From Herbidospora mongoliensis (GTDB lineage Bacteria; Actinomycetota; Actinomycetes; Streptosporangiales; Streptosporangiaceae): a stretch of 64,000 nt of DNA. Below are positions 33,744 to 43,968 of this stretch, piece after piece (within the stretch, counting starts at the first letter, position 1; each line of letters begins with the position of its first letter). Below the pieces are notes generated by a model. The model was not told the DNA's origin and did no database searches. It was given only the letters and a program-made list of their open reading frames with translations. The translations under genes were made by a program, and so were the position numbers. The stretch lies in assembly GCF_001570545.1 (NCBI RefSeq), contig NZ_BBXD01000013.1, positions 124,001 through 188,000 of the forward strand, written 5' to 3'.

Positions 33744-34640
33744 ATGTCGATCATTCAGCTCTCTCCCGGTCAGCTCGCCGACCTGACCGACTGGGACGAG
33801 CACACCTTCGACGCGCACTTCGACAAGCTCCGACAACTCACCGCGGCGCTCTCGACCCCGGAGGAGGTCCTGGCGCAGGCCCGATTCTGGTGGGCCGATC
33901 CGGACTGGCGGGTTCAGACGCTCGGCTTCGACCTGCTGGCCATCCATGATCAGGACGGCGACCATCTCGTCCCCGCCCTCATCGAGGCGGCCGACGCCGT
34001 CGGCCTGGTCACCGACCCCTACGAACTGCGCTGGTGCGCCGCCCACGCGCTCAGCGCGCTCAACGCCAGCCCGCAGGCGCTCGACCCGCTCCTGCGCTTC
34101 GCCGACGACTTCCACCGGGACATCCGCTGGCAGGTGGCACGCGGAGTGCCCTACTTCGACGTGTATCCCGAGAACGCCGTGCAGGTACTGCTGAGACTCA
34201 TGCGCGACCCCGACGGAGGCGTCCGCGACTGGGCCACCTTCTCGCTCGCCTACAGCGGCGGGACCGACTCACCGGAGATCCGCGACGCCTTCCTGGAGCG
34301 CCTTGACGACCCCGAAGGCGACACCGCGGCCGAGGCCGCCTTCGGCCTGGCCAAGCGGCGGGATGTCCGGGTCATGCCCGTCCTGATGCGGGAACTCGCC
34401 GACCCGGACGTCGGCAGCCTCTATGTCGACGCCGCGGAGGAGATGGGCGACCCACGCCTGCTGCCACTGCTCCGGCGGCTTTCCAGCGAGGGCTGGAGCC
34501 ACGAGGACCTCGCGGCGGCCATCGAAGCCTGCGCCCCGCCCGCACCGCCACCCCCGGGCGTCATCTACACGAGAGGGGAGAAGCGGCCCCGATCCCATTC
34601 CCCGAGGCGCTGCCGCATCAATCCACCCAAACACCGCTAG
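33744..34640 (+). CDS. HEAT-repeat protein
   Basis: The product is 298 aa starting at ATG 33744. An N-terminal helical part (DLTDWDEHTFDAHFDKLRQLT) leads into HEAT-type helical repeats (WRVQTLGFDLLAIHDQ, IRWQVARGVPYFDVYPE, VRDWATFSLAYSGG, AEAAFGLAKRRDVRVMPVLMREL). Such repeats form protein-binding scaffolds. The C-terminal ~40 residues are Pro-rich and basic. No signal peptide is seen. The specific partner is unknown. Confidence 0.75.
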   Translation: MSIIQLSPGQLADLTDWDEHTFDAHFDKLRQLTAALSTPEEVLAQARFWWADPDWRVQTLGFDLLAIHDQDGDHLVPALIEAADAVGLVTDPYELRWCAAHALSALNASPQALDPLLRFADDFHRDIRWQVARGVPYFDVYPENAVQVLLRLMRDPDGGVRDWATFSLAYSGGTDSPEIRDAFLERLDDPEGDTAAEAAFGLAKRRDVRVMPVLMRELADPDVGSLYVDAAEEMGDPRLLPLLRRLSSEGWSHEDLAAAIEACAPPAPPPPGVIYTRGEKRPRSHSPRRCRINPPKHR

Positions 34641-34658
34641 GCAACAACCGAATGACCG

Positions 34659-35576
34659 TCAGGCCGCGAGCTTGAGGCCCAGGGCCGTCAGGCTGCGGCG
34701 GGTGTAGTCGAGGTCGTCGGCGAGGCGGGCCACCAGGGCGGCCGGGCCCTTGGTCTTCGGGGCGAACCACTCGTGGGCCTCGACCTCGATGTGGGCGCTG
34801 CCGTGCACCGCGCCCGACAGCAGGGCGTTCAGCGTGTTGGGGATTTCGTCCATGTTGTTGTGGACGTGCCCCAGTTTGACGACAGGCGCTCCCGCCTTGG
34901 CCAGGCCACGGAGAGCCTTGCCGGCTTCCTCCACCCCGCCACAGGTCAAATGGCAGGCGTCCAGGCACACTCCCAGATGGTCGGAGTCGATGCCGCACAC
35001 CCGCTCGAGGGCCTGCTCGGTGGTTTCGAGGACGCAGCCCGGCCACGGCTCGAAGCCGACCCGGATGTGCTTCCCGGTGACGCTGTAGATCCCGCGCAGT
35101 TCACGCGAGAGGCGCTCGAGCCGTCGCGAGGCGATGGAGTGCAGGTCGGCGGGCCAGTCGCGGCGCCAGCCGATCGGGATGGTCGAGATCGAGCCGAACT
35201 GGACGTCCTCGGGCAGCAGGAACGCCAGGATCTTGGCCAGCGACATCGTGTAGCGGTAGCGCTCCGGCTTGGCCCAGTCGGGGCCGGGCGTCTCCTGGTG
35301 GCGGCCGCCGGTGCCGTTGAGGCTCACGACCTCCAGGCCCCGCTCCTCCAGCGAACGCCGGAGGCGGACCAGTTCGATGCGGTCGGAGATGAGGTTGTCG
35401 GCCACCGAGGGGGACAGCCAGAGGCCGATGCCCAGGCGGTCGACGTTGAGCTTGCGCCGGACCGGCACGGCGTAGCGGGTCAGGTGGGCGATCAGGTTCT
35501 CCAGATCTTCCGCTGGGTGAACGCCCGCGTTGTAGGCCAAGTGGACGACGGTTCCGTCGTCGTGGCGCAGCCGCAT
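34659..35576 (-). CDS. EboE-like TIM-barrel protein
   Basis: The product is 305 aa. It begins MRLRHDDGTVVHLAYNAGVHPAEDLE, the characteristic opening of EboE of the ebo 'metabolite traffic' clusters. A TIM barrel of the xylose-isomerase superfamily follows (VSLNGTGGRHQE, RVGFEPWPG with the metal Glu, GVCLDACHLTCGG, VKLGHVHNNMDE, HIEVEAHEW). Ebo clusters move lipid-like metabolites to the envelope, but no eboA-D or eboF partner is visible here, so the gene is an orphan in this window. It may also be shorter than the usual EboE. An unrelated isomerase role is possible. Confidence 0.65.
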   Translation of the reverse strand: MRLRHDDGTVVHLAYNAGVHPAEDLENLIAHLTRYAVPVRRKLNVDRLGIGLWLSPSVADNLISDRIELVRLRRSLEERGLEVVSLNGTGGRHQETPGPDWAKPERYRYTMSLAKILAFLLPEDVQFGSISTIPIGWRRDWPADLHSIASRRLERLSRELRGIYSVTGKHIRVGFEPWPGCVLETTEQALERVCGIDSDHLGVCLDACHLTCGGVEEAGKALRGLAKAGAPVVKLGHVHNNMDEIPNTLNALLSGAVHGSAHIEVEAHEWFAPKTKGPAALVARLADDLDYTRRSLTALGLKLAA

Positions 35577-35821
35577 GATGCCTCCAAAGGTCCGACCCAA
35601 ATCCACCCACGCCATCTGTCCTGATCGCATGGGGCTCGAGTCCCGGGACGCCGGGATTCCAGAGCATGCCGTCGTACGGCACTCCGGTGCGTCCACCCCG
35701 CAGTTGATTCGGAGGTACGCCTGCAGGGGGACGTCTCGGCGCCTGTTTCGCTCTACGGAGTGTAGTACTACCTCTGGTGGTGCGGCGACGTTACTTCACC
35801 CAGTTGTGACGTGAACGTAAA

Positions 35822-35855
35822 ACAGCGGGCCGCCCCCGAAGGGACGACCCGCTGT
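35822..35855 (-). terminator. clpC intrinsic terminator
   Basis: Read on the minus strand, ACAGCGGG...CCCGCTGT forms an 8-bp outer stem with further pairing inside, and is followed by TTTTACG. It lies 13 bp past the clpC stop. Confidence 0.8.
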
Positions 35856-35867
35856 CAAACGGTACGG

Positions 35868-38375
<2,508 letters not shown>

Positions 38376-38724
38376 TCGTCACTCCTCACGAGCGGTCGGG
38401 CGGACCGGGAGTCCGGCTCCGTCGTTCCGCATGCCAGCCCCGGGACGGAGAACAGTCATGTCAATTGGAGCAGACGTTCCCCGGGCGCAGGGCGTTCACC
38501 CTCCATCCAACTACTGCTGGAGGGCGCGGTGTTCCCGATACGCCGCAAGCGAACGACGTTTATGTGGGCACAAAACACGATCGTGCGATCATGCCGATGG
38601 CCGTGACATCCCCACGAGTTCGGGACATCCGGCGACCGGTATAACCGCACGATCGCTTCTTTGGGTAGATTCCCAGCGCGAGCCACGGTCGGCCTTCGGC
38701 CGTCCGCGTCTCGCTTCGCGGCAC
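38376..38724. other. 349-bp region between clpC and lsr2 stop, with clpC promoter elements
   Basis: This gap contains the clpC upstream region including a ClgR-type motif, and the 3' end signals of lsr2 (a CGGCC-ttc-GGCCG hairpin near 38690). I see no open reading frame with a ribosome site in it. Confidence 0.6.
38541..38554 (-). promoter_or_regulatory. ClgR-type operator upstream of clpC
   Basis: On the minus strand the sequence reads GTTCGC-TTGCG-GCG, an exact match to the GTTCGC-N5-GCG motif reported for ClgR in streptomycetes, where ClgR activates clp and lon genes. It is on the coding strand for clpC, about 166 bp before the start codon. The clgR gene is not in the window. Confidence 0.6.
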
Positions 38725-39066
38725 TTAGTGAGCCGCTTCGTAGGCCTCCACGATCGAGGCGGCAATGCGACCGCGCTCGCTCACGGGGTGACTGTTCGCC
38801 TTCGCCCAGGCGCGGATCTCCGCGCTCTTCTCGCGGGTCATCGCACGAGGCGAGCCACCGCTGCCACGACGACGTCCACGTGAGGGAGCTGATTCCGCAC
38901 GACGCGCGACGTTGCTGAAAGGCAGGACCGCTTCGCGGAGCTTCTTGGCGTTCGAGTCGCTGAGGTCAATCTCATATGACGTGCCGTCAAGCGCGAAGGT
39001 GACAGTCTCATTGGCCTCGCCGCCATCGAGATCGTCGATGAGAATCACCTGCGTGTGCTTGGCCAT
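38725..39066 (-). CDS. lsr2: Lsr2-family nucleoid-associated protein
   Basis: The product is 113 aa. The N-terminal dimerisation domain is TQVILIDDLDGGEANETVTFALDGTSYEIDLSDSNAKKLR. The C-terminal DNA-binding domain is EIRAWAKANSHPVSERGRI, whose RGR acts as an AT-hook-like minor-groove element. Lsr2 silences AT-rich and horizontally acquired DNA in actinobacteria. ATG 39066 is selected because it begins AKHTQVIL, the normal Lsr2 start, with AAGGATTG upstream. Several Lsr2 paralogues are usual; I cannot tell which this is. Confidence 0.95.
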   Translation of the reverse strand: MAKHTQVILIDDLDGGEANETVTFALDGTSYEIDLSDSNAKKLREAVLPFSNVARRAESAPSRGRRRGSGGSPRAMTREKSAEIRAWAKANSHPVSERGRIAASIVEAYEAAH

Positions 39067-39157
39067 CCGGCAATCCTTTCGCAGAGCATAGTTTGATTCG
39101 TCAGCCAAACATATACCCGGTTTCCGTCGCTGACAATTCACGATTCCCAGGTGGCGT

Positions 39158-39307
39158 TCAGCTTCCGGTGTTGTCGGAAGACTTCTCGTCCGGTTCGTGC
39201 CTTCCCCGGAGCCCGGCGGCGTCAGAACGGAGCAACTTTACGACGCCGTAGACGACGGCGGCGCCGACTACGAGAGGTGGTATGAGAGCCGACAATACCT
39301 CTGACAT
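39158..39307 (-). CDS. 49-aa single-pass membrane microprotein
   Basis: This ORF is too short for most gene finders. It starts at ATG 39307 with AAGGAG about 10 bp upstream and ends at TGA 39158. The product begins MSEVLSALIPPLVVGAA, has one clear membrane helix (about residues 6-25) followed by KLLRSD, and ends with a charged tail (RGRHEPDEKSSDNTGS). The ribosome site and the hydrophobic-plus-charged layout argue for a real protein. It lies just upstream of lsr2 on the same strand. I do not recognise the family. Confidence 0.6.
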   Translation of the reverse strand: MSEVLSALIPPLVVGAAVVYGVVKLLRSDAAGLRGRHEPDEKSSDNTGS

Positions 39308-39486
39308 TCGACCTCACTCCTTCCCTGGGAAAACAGCGGGAACCCCTGCGAAATAGGGGCTTTCGTGTCAGATGGTCCACGGAGGCGTACCTGACGATAG
39401 CGGAGCCCGGGACCGGTGGGTCGCGCGGGGTGGTCAGGTGGTCAGACGCCTTACCCGATGCATATCAATCGTACCGAGGAAAAGGG

Positions 39487-39517
39487 AGAGGGGCGGTCGC
39501 CGAGCGACCGCCCCTCT
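39487..39517 (-). terminator. Terminator of the first RDD gene
   Basis: A 14-bp perfect stem, AGAGGGGCGGTCGC, with a 3-nt loop is followed on the minus strand by CCCTTTTCC. It lies 23 bp past the stop at 39540. Confidence 0.8.
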
Positions 39518-39539
39518 GTTTGGAACGCTTCTGGAGGCC

Positions 39540-40271
39540 TCAGACCTTGACCACCACAGTTCCGGCGACCTTGTCGTGAATCGCCTGCTGCAGCGGCTTG
39601 TCCCACAGGGGCCACAGGCCGTCGACCAGCAGGAAGACGTTGGCGACCCAGCCGAGCACCGGGATGAACGAAAGGAGCTGGGGGCCGAACATGACGCCAA
39701 TGCGCTTGATCGCCGTCTCCGGGTCGATGCCGCCCTGAGCCGGGTGGCCCAGCTTAACGACCCGGATCTTCATAACCTTCTTGCCGATTGTCTGGCCGTC
39801 GCGCGAGATCTGGAAGAACTCGTACGCGGCGTAGAGCACGAAGCTGATCACGGCCTGGATCAGAAGGCCGAGGAACGAAACCGACGGGACCTGGACCTCG
39901 ACACCGAAGGCGGTCTGGGTCACGGTCGTCGAGAACGCGTTGGAGATCAGGCTGCCGATAAGCAGGGTGACCACGAGGCCGAGGATTAGCCCGTCGATGA
40001 TACGGGCGACCAAACGCTGCCACCACTCGGCAAGAGGAGCCGGAACACCAGGGGGAAGAGGTGCACCCTGCGGCGTGCCATAAGCAGGAGCGGCACCATA
40101 ACCCTGAGGAGCTCCATAACCGCCCTGGGGCGGGTAACCACCCTGCGGGGGCTGCTGCGGGGGCGGGTAACCGCCCTGCGGCGGGTAACCCTGAGGCGGC
40201 GGGTAACCACCTTGCTGCGGCGGCGGGACGGAACCATATGGGTTCTGGCCGGGGGGCGGTTCCGGGTGCAT
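39540..40271 (-). CDS. RDD-family membrane protein with Pro/Gly/Tyr-rich N-terminus
   Basis: The product is 243 aa. Residues 1-85 are a low-complexity PQQGGYPPPQGYP-type stretch. The RDD domain then begins [22 protein letters not shown] (with the family Arg and Asp), followed by three to four helices and RDGQTIGKKVMKIRVV. It ends [29 protein letters not shown] proteins are often putative transporters or envelope factors. The N-terminal low-complexity region is presumably cytoplasmic. A near-paralogue lies immediately upstream, indicating duplication. Confidence 0.85.
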   Translation of the reverse strand: MHPEPPPGQNPYGSVPPPQQGGYPPPQGYPPQGGYPPPQQPPQGGYPPQGGYGAPQGYGAAPAYGTPQGAPLPPGVPAPLAEWWQRLVARIIDGLILGLVVTLLIGSLISNAFSTTVTQTAFGVEVQVPSVSFLGLLIQAVISFVLYAAYEFFQISRDGQTIGKKVMKIRVVKLGHPAQGGIDPETAIKRIGVMFGPQLLSFIPVLGWVANVFLLVDGLWPLWDKPLQQAIHDKVAGTVVVKV

Positions 40272-40400
40272 TGGTTACCTCTCGTCACTTCTAAGTGGGG
40301 ACATGTGTGTTCATGGTCCCAAGGCACGCTAGCACCTAGCGCTTACCGCTTTAGGGAGTTATTTCGGATAGAACGACCCGAACACGCTGTGTACATGAAA

Positions 40401-40430
40401 CGGGGCCGATGGTGCGATCCATCGGCCCCG
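40401..40430 (-). terminator. Terminator of the second RDD gene
   Basis: CGGGGCCGATGG and its complement form a 12-bp perfect stem with a 6-nt loop, followed on the minus strand by TTTCATG. It lies 29 bp past the stop at 40459. Confidence 0.75.
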
Positions 40431-40458
40431 GGAGCTGTTTTCCGGATGCTCTATGTCA

Positions 40459-41706
40459 CTACTTGACCTTGACGACGATCGTATTGGCCACCTTGTCGTG
40501 CAGCGCCTGCTGAAGAGGCTTGTCCCACAGCAGCCACAGAACGTTGATGAGCATGAACACACCCGCGACGAGGCTGACGATCGTGCCCACCACGGGAACA
40601 AGTGCCAACGCGCGGATGAACTGCGGGCCATACAGGACTCCCGCGCGCTTTCCTGCGGTCTCGACGGAAAGTCCGGGGGTCGCGAGGTTGCCGCCCACCG
40701 GAATGACGCGGATTCCCATGACGATCTTTCCGAGGGTCTGCCCGCGCGACTTCAGCATGAAGAACTCGTACGCGAACCAGGCCGTGGCGCTCACCAGCGT
40801 GATGAGGATGGTGGCGAGGACGAACCCGCTGCCCTCGGTGGCGGTCAGATTGTCGAAGTCGATCGACGGCTGGGTGACCACCAGCGCGGTGATGGCGAAC
40901 GACAGGATGAAGAACACGACGCCGATGATGAGCGAGTCGACGATTCGGGCCACGAGCCGCTGCCACCACTCCGCGAGCGGAGCCGGCACGCCCGGGGGAA
41001 GGGCGTGGGCCGGGTAGCCGGGGTTGTAGGCGGGGGCGGCGTACTGCTGCTGGCCGTAGGTGCCCTGGGGCTGGCCGGGGTAGCCGGGCTGCTGCTGGTA
41101 GCCGGGGGGCTGCTGCTGGCCGTAGCCCTGCTGGGGCTGCTGCTGCCCGTAACCGGGCTGCTGACCGTAGCCCTGCTGCTGCCCGTACCCCTGCTGCGGC
41201 TGCTGACCGTAGCCCTGCGGGCCCGTCTGCTGCTGGCCGGGGTAGCCGGGCTGCTGCTGACCGTAGCCCTGCTGGGGTTGCTGACCGTAGCCCTGCTGCT
41301 GCCCGTAGCCCTGCTGAGGCTGCTGGCCGTAGCCCCCCTGCGGGCCCGTCTGCTGCTGGCCGTAGCCGGGCTGCTGCTGACCGTAGCCCGGCTGCGGCTG
41401 CGACTGCTGGGGCTGCTGGCCGTAACCGGGCTGCTGGCCGTAGCCCTGCTGGCCTTGCTGCTGGCCGTACGGCTGCTGGGGGTGGCCCTGCTGCGGCTGC
41501 TGGGGCTGCTGGCCGTAACCCTGCTGGGGCTGCTGGGCCGCGTAAGGGTCGTAGCCCTGCTGCTGGCCGTAGACGGGCTGCTGGCCGGTGCCCGCGGCGG
41601 GGTTGCGGCTCACGATCGTCATGTCGGGGTCGTAGTCCTGCGCGGGTTTGTCCTGGCCTTGGGGCCCGTCACGGTCGTCCGGACGGTATGGCGGCTGGGC
41701 GCTCAC
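40459..41706 (-). CDS. RDD-family membrane protein with prion-like Gln/Gly/Tyr repeats
   Basis: The product is 415 aa. Residues ~25-240 are made of GYGQQPQQ-, QGYGQQQ- and PGYPGQ-type repeats, almost free of charge, a composition typical of prion-like, phase-separating or adhesive segments. A conserved RDD domain (~245-415) follows: [66 protein letters not shown]. The repeats are encoded by irregular GC-rich DNA, not exact tandem copies. The downstream paralogue has a shorter PG-rich N-terminus. Such Gln-rich RDD proteins occur in several actinomycetes. Confidence 0.85.
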   Translation of the reverse strand: MSAQPPYRPDDRDGPQGQDKPAQDYDPDMTIVSRNPAAGTGQQPVYGQQQGYDPYAAQQPQQGYGQQPQQPQQGHPQQPYGQQQGQQGYGQQPGYGQQPQQSQPQPGYGQQQPGYGQQQTGPQGGYGQQPQQGYGQQQGYGQQPQQGYGQQQPGYPGQQQTGPQGYGQQPQQGYGQQQGYGQQPGYGQQQPQQGYGQQQPPGYQQQPGYPGQPQGTYGQQQYAAPAYNPGYPAHALPPGVPAPLAEWWQRLVARIVDSLIIGVVFFILSFAITALVVTQPSIDFDNLTATEGSGFVLATILITLVSATAWFAYEFFMLKSRGQTLGKIVMGIRVIPVGGNLATPGLSVETAGKRAGVLYGPQFIRALALVPVVGTIVSLVAGVFMLINVLWLLWDKPLQQALHDKVANTIVVKVK

Positions 41707-41821
41707 CGTGTCACCTCACTTCGAGTACGCATGCGGTACACGTGAGACACGCACGCTTGACTTAGCCAAAAGTATCGATAGCCGGATCTACAGTCACCTC
41801 CCCGGCTCGTTACGACCGCAG

Positions 41822-42331
41822 TCAAGCGCGCGGTTCCAAGTGCAGGATCATGCGTGTATTGCCCAAAGTGTTGGGCTTCACATGCTCAAGATCGAGGAAT
41901 TCCGCGACACCTTCGTCATAGGAGGCGAGCAGTTCGGCGTACACCTCGGGAGAGACGGGGGTGCCGTTGATCTCGCGGAAACCGTGGCGTTCGAAGAACG
42001 CGACCTCGAAGGTGAGGCAGAAAACGCGGCGCACGCCGAGTTCGCGCGCGGTGGCGATGAGGGCCGCGACGATCTCGTGGCCGACGCCCATCCCCCGGGC
42101 GGCCGGGTCGACCGCGACGGTCCGGATCTCGGCCAGGTCCTCCCACAGCACGTGCAGCGCCCCGCACCCCACGACCGCGCCCTCGACCTCGGCCACCCAG
42201 AACTCCTGGACGTCTTCATAGAGGGTGACGGTGCTCTTCTTCAGCAACCGGGGACCCGACCCGGAGTAGGAGTCGACGAACCGGCGGATCGCCCGGACGT
42301 CGGGGGTACGAGCCCGGCGGACCTTGACCAT
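41822..42331 (-). CDS. GNAT amino-acid N-acetyltransferase (ArgA-like)
   Basis: The product is 169 aa starting at ATG 42331. It is a compact GNAT fold with AEIRTVAVDPAARGMGVGHEIVAALIATA (motif A, with the acetyl-CoA pyrophosphate loop RGMGVG) and FEVAFFERHGFREI. This fits the short actinobacterial N-acetylglutamate synthase group (Rv2747-like ArgA), which starts arginine biosynthesis. Arginine genes are not nearby, so the substrate assignment is moderate. Confidence 0.8.
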   Translation of the reverse strand: MVKVRRARTPDVRAIRRFVDSYSGSGPRLLKKSTVTLYEDVQEFWVAEVEGAVVGCGALHVLWEDLAEIRTVAVDPAARGMGVGHEIVAALIATARELGVRRVFCLTFEVAFFERHGFREINGTPVSPEVYAELLASYDEGVAEFLDLEHVKPNTLGNTRMILHLEPRA

Positions 42332-42504
42332 GGCGAGCACCTTAACGGCCCCGCACAAATCGACGAAGCACCAGATCACACGTGACGACCGAAACCTCAG
42401 TGGTCACCTGGGTTACAGTGGGCTCATGCGTGATCTGTCCGTTATTGTTCGGTTGTCGAACTTAGACAGAAATCGCAGTTCCGGTTGAGCACGAACATGA
42501 CGTG

Positions 42505-42603
42505 CACTACTGTCCAGGCGGCCGAGTCCTCCGCCTGAGGCGGGGAGCCGATGGGGTGAATCCGCGCAAGACCGAGCCCGTCAGCTGACCCGGCAGGCCC
42601 TCT
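42505..42603 (+). promoter_or_regulatory. c-di-AMP (ydaO/yuaA) riboswitch
   Basis: The leader matches the ydaO consensus: CCTCCGCCTGAGGCGGGGAG, then GGGGTGAATC (42553-42562), then CGAGCCCGTCAGCTGACCC (42573-42591) and GGCAGGC. These are the conserved junction strands that form the c-di-AMP pockets. The internal arm between GTGAATC and CGAGCCC is very short compared with the usual aptamer. The ribosome site of the NlpC/P60 gene starts right after the aptamer. In related bacteria c-di-AMP turns such RNAs off, lowering wall-hydrolase expression. Confidence 0.92.
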
Positions 42604-42616
42604 GGAAGGAGCATGG

Positions 42617-43588
42617 TTGATTCGTCGAACCGTCCGCAGGGTCGTGTTCGTGGGCTCGGCGCTGGCTCTCATCAGCATCGGCGCCCCGGTGATCTCCGCC
42701 ACCGCCGACCCCGAGCCCACGTTAAAAGAGCTCACCTCCGAGGTCGAGAAGCTGCACGAGGAGATCGAGTCGCTCACCGAGCAGTACAACGGTGAGAAGA
42801 TCCGGCTCGAGGAGTCCAAGCGCTCGGCCGCCACGGCCAAGAAGACGCTCGACACGAGCGAGTCCGACCTCGAGACCCGCCGCAAGCGCGCGATGGTGTT
42901 CGCCACGAACGCCTACATGACGGGTGGCGCCAGCGGGATCGCGTTGATGAACGCGGCCGACCCCGACGCCTACATGGACATCGCCTCGACCACGTACGCG
43001 CTGCAGTTGCAGAGCGGCGAGGAGGTCGTCCAGCTCACCAAGGCCCGCGAGGCCGCCGAGCGGGCGCGGGCCAGCGCCAAGGCCCGCCAGGACGAGGTGA
43101 GCAAGCTCATCAAGAGTCTCGACAAGCGCGAGGGCGAGATCCGCGGCCTGATCAAGAAGACCGAGAGCCAGCTCTACGCGAAGGTCGCCGGCCAGGTCTC
43201 GGTGGCGAAGCGGCTCAGCATGCCGGTCGTCGGCGACGGCAAGGCGGCCGAGGCGGTCAGATGGGCGCTCTCCCAGCAGCTCAAGCCCTATGTGTGGGGC
43301 GCCGAAGGACCCAACTCCTTCGACTGCTCCGGCCTGATCATGGCGGCCTACGCCACGGTCGGCATCAGCATCCCCCACTACACCGGCAGCCAGTGGACGT
43401 CGGGCACGCACGTGTCACGCGAGGACATGCGACCGGGCGACCTGGTGTTCTTCTACAGCGACCTGCACCACGTGGGCCTCTACATCGGAGGGGGCTACAT
43501 GGTGCACGCTCCCCGCACGGGTGACGTCGTGCGGGTCGCGGCGATCGGCAACAGGCCGTTCGCCGGAGCCGTTCGGATCGCCGACTAA
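42617..43588 (+). CDS. Secreted NlpC/P60 peptidoglycan endopeptidase with coiled coil
   Basis: The product is 323 aa. The start is TTG 42617, with GGAAGGAG (42604-42611) 5 bp upstream; the ATG at 42613 is too close and out of frame. A signal peptide ends near ISATADP. A coiled-coil region follows (ELTSEVEKLHEEIESLTEQYN, ~35-190). The C-terminal NlpC/P60 domain (~205-320) has the catalytic Cys in NSFDCSGLIM and His in DLHHVGLYIGGGYMVHA. Family members cut D-iGlu-DAP bonds and act in growth, division or resuscitation. Expression is under the c-di-AMP riboswitch. Confidence 0.93.
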   Translation: MIRRTVRRVVFVGSALALISIGAPVISATADPEPTLKELTSEVEKLHEEIESLTEQYNGEKIRLEESKRSAATAKKTLDTSESDLETRRKRAMVFATNAYMTGGASGIALMNAADPDAYMDIASTTYALQLQSGEEVVQLTKAREAAERARASAKARQDEVSKLIKSLDKREGEIRGLIKKTESQLYAKVAGQVSVAKRLSMPVVGDGKAAEAVRWALSQQLKPYVWGAEGPNSFDCSGLIMAAYATVGISIPHYTGSQWTSGTHVSREDMRPGDLVFFYSDLHHVGLYIGGGYMVHAPRTGDVVRVAAIGNRPFAGAVRIAD

Positions 43589-43800
43589 ATCAAACGCCGT
43601 CGGGCCGCCCATGCGACGGCCTCGATGGCGGTGGCGACGCCGATGCGGTCGCAGATGCCACGCAGCCGACGGCGAACCGTCCGGCCGCTGACATCAAGGC
43701 TCCGCCCGACGCGGTCGACGGTCACGCCCTTGGCCAGTTCGGCCAGCAGCAGCAACTCATCGTCGGTCAGGCCGACGCGCTCGGTCTCGGAAACTGACAT
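43585..43800 (-). CDS. Small stand-alone LuxR-type HTH protein
   Basis: The product is 71 aa (MSVSETERVGLTDDELLLLAELAKGVTVDRVGRSLDVSGRTVRRRL). It is a bare LuxR/GerE-like DNA-binding domain without a receiver. ATG 43800 is chosen over an upstream GTG because it begins the compact HTH unit. It converges with the NlpC/P60 gene, overlapping its stop by 4 bp, and might regulate nearby wall genes. Confidence 0.7.
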   Translation of the reverse strand: MSVSETERVGLTDDELLLLAELAKGVTVDRVGRSLDVSGRTVRRRLRGICDRIGVATAIEAVAWAARRRLI

Positions 43801-43924
43801 CGTGAGCCCCTCTCCCACGACGAATGATTCTCGCCACCCCTCAGGGAAGGTAAACGGCGGGGAGAAAGGTCGTCAAGCAGGGGTATTGACGTGTCTGACC
43901 CTATGTGAACGCGCCGTAACGTAA

Positions 43925-43947
43925 GGCCCCCACGTTCTGTGGGGGCC
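43925..43947 (-). terminator. Hairpin downstream of lysS
   Basis: GGCCCCCAC-gttct-GTGGGGGCC is a 9-bp perfect stem, 22 bp past the lysS stop on the minus strand. Confidence 0.65.
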
Positions 43948-43968
43948 TCACCTGCTGCTAAGCGAAAA

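Noticed and set aside
34659-35576. UV-damage endonuclease (UvsE)
   Set aside because: The barrel superfamily is shared, but the N-terminus and the HVHNNMDE and EVEAHEW segments fit EboE better than UvsE.
35762-35771. GTAGTACTAC palindrome upstream of the EboE-like gene
   Set aside because: It is only 10 bp, occurs once, and has no known regulator match; too weak to list as an operator.
41030-41620. Minisatellite repeat
   Set aside because: The repetition is codon-level (Gln/Gly/Tyr) inside an intact reading frame and is described with the RDD gene.
41740-41821. Possible tRNA or small RNA between the second RDD gene and the GNAT gene
   Set aside because: No cloverleaf, TTCGA loop or CCA end could be drawn; it appears to be an ordinary spacer.
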